A stretch of DNA of 20,313 nucleotides, taken from Lingula anatina. Lineage: Eukaryota > Brachiopoda > Lingulata > Lingulida > Lingulidae. The notes beneath the pieces are model-generated. The model ran no database searches. It worked only from the letters and a program-made list of their open reading frames with translations, and had not been told where the DNA came from. The translations under genes and the position numbers were made by a program. The stretch's first letter is position 1; each line of letters starts with the position of its first letter. The DNA lies in contig NW_019774107.1 of NCBI RefSeq assembly GCF_001039355.2, positions 1-20,313 on the forward strand, in the 5' to 3' direction. Positions 18,840 through 20,313 of the stretch are shown piece after piece.

Positions 18840-19630
18840 TTGAAATAATACCATTGATCTACATATATATAAGTTTTGTTAGCATTTTACTATCAGGGTT
18901 AGCCAAAAAAACTCCTATTTTATTACCTTGCATACATTTTTGGACAATATATAGATTTTCAGTTTTCATTGACTAAATTCCTTATCATTTACACAATTAT
19001 CATAATTACGATTTTGGGGTTAAAAATACAAAATCAGTTTTTCCTTTATCTGAGCACCCATAAATATTGTTTCCACCAATTCAATGAAGCCAGTGATAAC
19101 TTCAAAACCCTGCCTGCGATTTTTCTTCAAAGCATTAGTTCAGTAATTGTAAATCAGGCAAAATAAAGCCTATGTTCAATGATGCAATGCTATTAGGTGC
19201 TCAGTACTACATGGCTAAAACATTTAAACCAAAATAACAACAAAGGATAGAAAACCCATATACTTGTCATCACCTTTGCCAATCTTTCGTGAAAAAAAAT
19301 CTTGTTCAGTAAAGGAGTTAGGCCCAATACAGATTGCTATCTCTACTCCAGACAAAGGGTTGTTAATTTGACATTAAACAATTTGAGATGCCCTTGTTTA
19401 AATTATGCTTAGCAACTAGAAATATGAACAGTTATTTTGTATTTTTAAGAAGATTTTTATTGTCATTAACCAGCACAAAGGTAGATGCATTACTGAATAT
19501 AAAGATGCAGGAAAAACCTCATTTTCAGTATCTGGATGATTATAAACCCTTACATACTGTACATAACATTGACAATATGAATATTTTCTAGTATACCTCT
19601 TTGAACTGACCAACGTTCACAAGTACATTA
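18840..19630. repeat. segmental repeat, copy C
   Basis: It matches copy A from about 11153 to 11945 in full order, with more substitutions and small indels than copy B shows (for example CTATCAGGGTTAG for CTATTAGGGTTAG, and an extra AGTACTAC after GTGCTC). It ends just before the TPR array. No coding frame is shared with A. Confidence 0.92.
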
Positions 19631-19635
19631 CAAAT

Positions 19636-20313
19636 TATATACTGTATCAGTATCAGGGTGTTTAGAGCCTAGCACATTGTCTACTTCTTACCAATTTTTA
19701 AAATAAGCAAATGCCTCTGTACTCACCCATGGCTTGCAGTACTCTAACAACATTGTTGTATGAAGCAGCAGTATCAGGGTGTTTGGGACCAAGAAGCTTT
19801 TCCCTTACTTCCTGACATTTTTTATGATAATCAGTGCAACACAAATACTGTTGAATAACTAAGCAGTATCAGTGTGTATGCGACCTAGGAGCATTTCATT
19901 TACTTTGAGGGATATTCTCTTATAATCAAGTGTCTCTGTCCTTACCCATGGCTTGTAGTACTCCAACAACATTGTTGTATGAGGTAGCAGTATCAGGGTG
20001 TTTGGGACCTAGGAACTGTTCATTTAACTCCAGACATTTTTTATGATAGTCAAGTGCTTCTTTGTACTTACCCATGTGTTCTAGTACTCCACCAATGTTG
20101 TTGTATGAGATAGCAGTATCAAGGTGTTTCGGACCTAGGAGCGTTTCATTTACTTTGAGGCATATATTCTCTAATACAGTAGTAAAGTGCCTCTATGCTT
20201 ATACCCATGGCTTGTAGTGCTTCAGTAACATTGATGCATAAAGTAGCAGTATCAGGGTGTTTGGGATCTGGGAGCTCTTCCTTTACCTCCAGACATTTTG
20301 TAAACTAGTGTAA
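19636..20313 (-). pseudogene. decayed kinesin-light-chain/nephrocystin-like TPR array
   Basis: The minus-strand translation shows repeated TPR units of about 42 residues with the motif LGPKHPDTA-SYNN-VL-MGKY-EAL-Y--KCLE. Plus-strand anchors (CAGTATCAGGGTGT and variants) lie at about 19648, 19770, 19865, 19989, 20115 and 20248, so spacing is near 126 bp apart from one shortened unit. The cleanest part, about 20162 to 19929, covers nearly two units (LLGPKHLDTAISYNNIGGVL and FLGPKHPDTATSYNNVVGVL) and ends in TGA at 19926-19928. Other stops are at 19698-19700 and, in the frame of the rightmost unit, at 20305-20307; frames also shift between units. Such TPRs mediate protein binding in KLC-like and NB-ARC/TPR proteins. 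The array is a pseudogene or a damaged exon, and it continues past the window edge. Confidence 0.85.

Noticed and set aside
18969-19613. Open frames in copy C (18969-19166 plus, 19388-19591 plus, 19416-19613 minus), the last also present in copy A at 11730-11951.
   Set aside because: Similarity between copies is explained by the nucleotide repeat; frames are short, AT-driven and not kept in the older copy at 8295-8965.

Overview
This is AT-rich eukaryotic DNA, mostly non-coding, from a repeat-dense invertebrate genome. A bivalve or other lophotrochozoan is my best guess. The reasons are a BEL/Pao retrotransposon, kinesin-light-chain/nephrocystin-like TPR repeats, many TACATGTA-type words, and insertion/deletion noise typical of a polymorphic genome; no single marker is diagnostic. 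Three isolated N characters (4728, 6795, 18839) probably mark assembly joins. Nothing here looks prokaryotic.

Left part (1-10830): no clear intact gene. There is a possible ankyrin-repeat exon remnant on the minus strand (679-780), a possible exon remnant on the plus strand (1593-1733), a perfect 28-bp palindrome beside a GTC/GCC-rich tract (4593-4680), and a tandem set of three old ~300-bp units (4929-5840). A tentative three-exon 3' gene end (6345-7278, plus strand) keeps one reading frame through two introns. A 50-bp tandem array (7553-7970) is interrupted by a ~214-bp MITE flanked by TTAG duplications. An old copy of a dispersed repeat (8295-8965) and a 38/42-bp minisatellite (10485-10757) follow.

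Centre (12111-18112): a BEL/Pao LTR retrotransposon on the minus strand. From its 5' side (right to left) it has a 733-bp 5' LTR with TATA box and AATAAA, a 1.1-kb leader made almost wholly of a 30-bp minisatellite (36 full units without an indel), and gag with a DUF1759 domain and zinc knuckles. Next come a protease interrupted by one TAA beside its catalytic Asp and a frameshift near 14505, then a pol remnant that has lost reverse transcriptase and RNase H but keeps integrase and DUF5641. A polypurine tract and a truncated 233-bp 3' LTR close it. Because the LTRs are almost identical while RT is missing, the copy was probably mobilised with enzymes supplied by another element.

Right part (18113-20313): sequence starting exactly at the LTR edge repeats 10830-11945 as two partial copies (18113-18838 and 18840-19630) joined at an N. 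This makes 10830 look like the empty insertion site, and suggests either a segmental duplication or two haplotypes placed side by side. The window ends in a decayed minus-strand array of ~42-residue TPR units (19636-20313).
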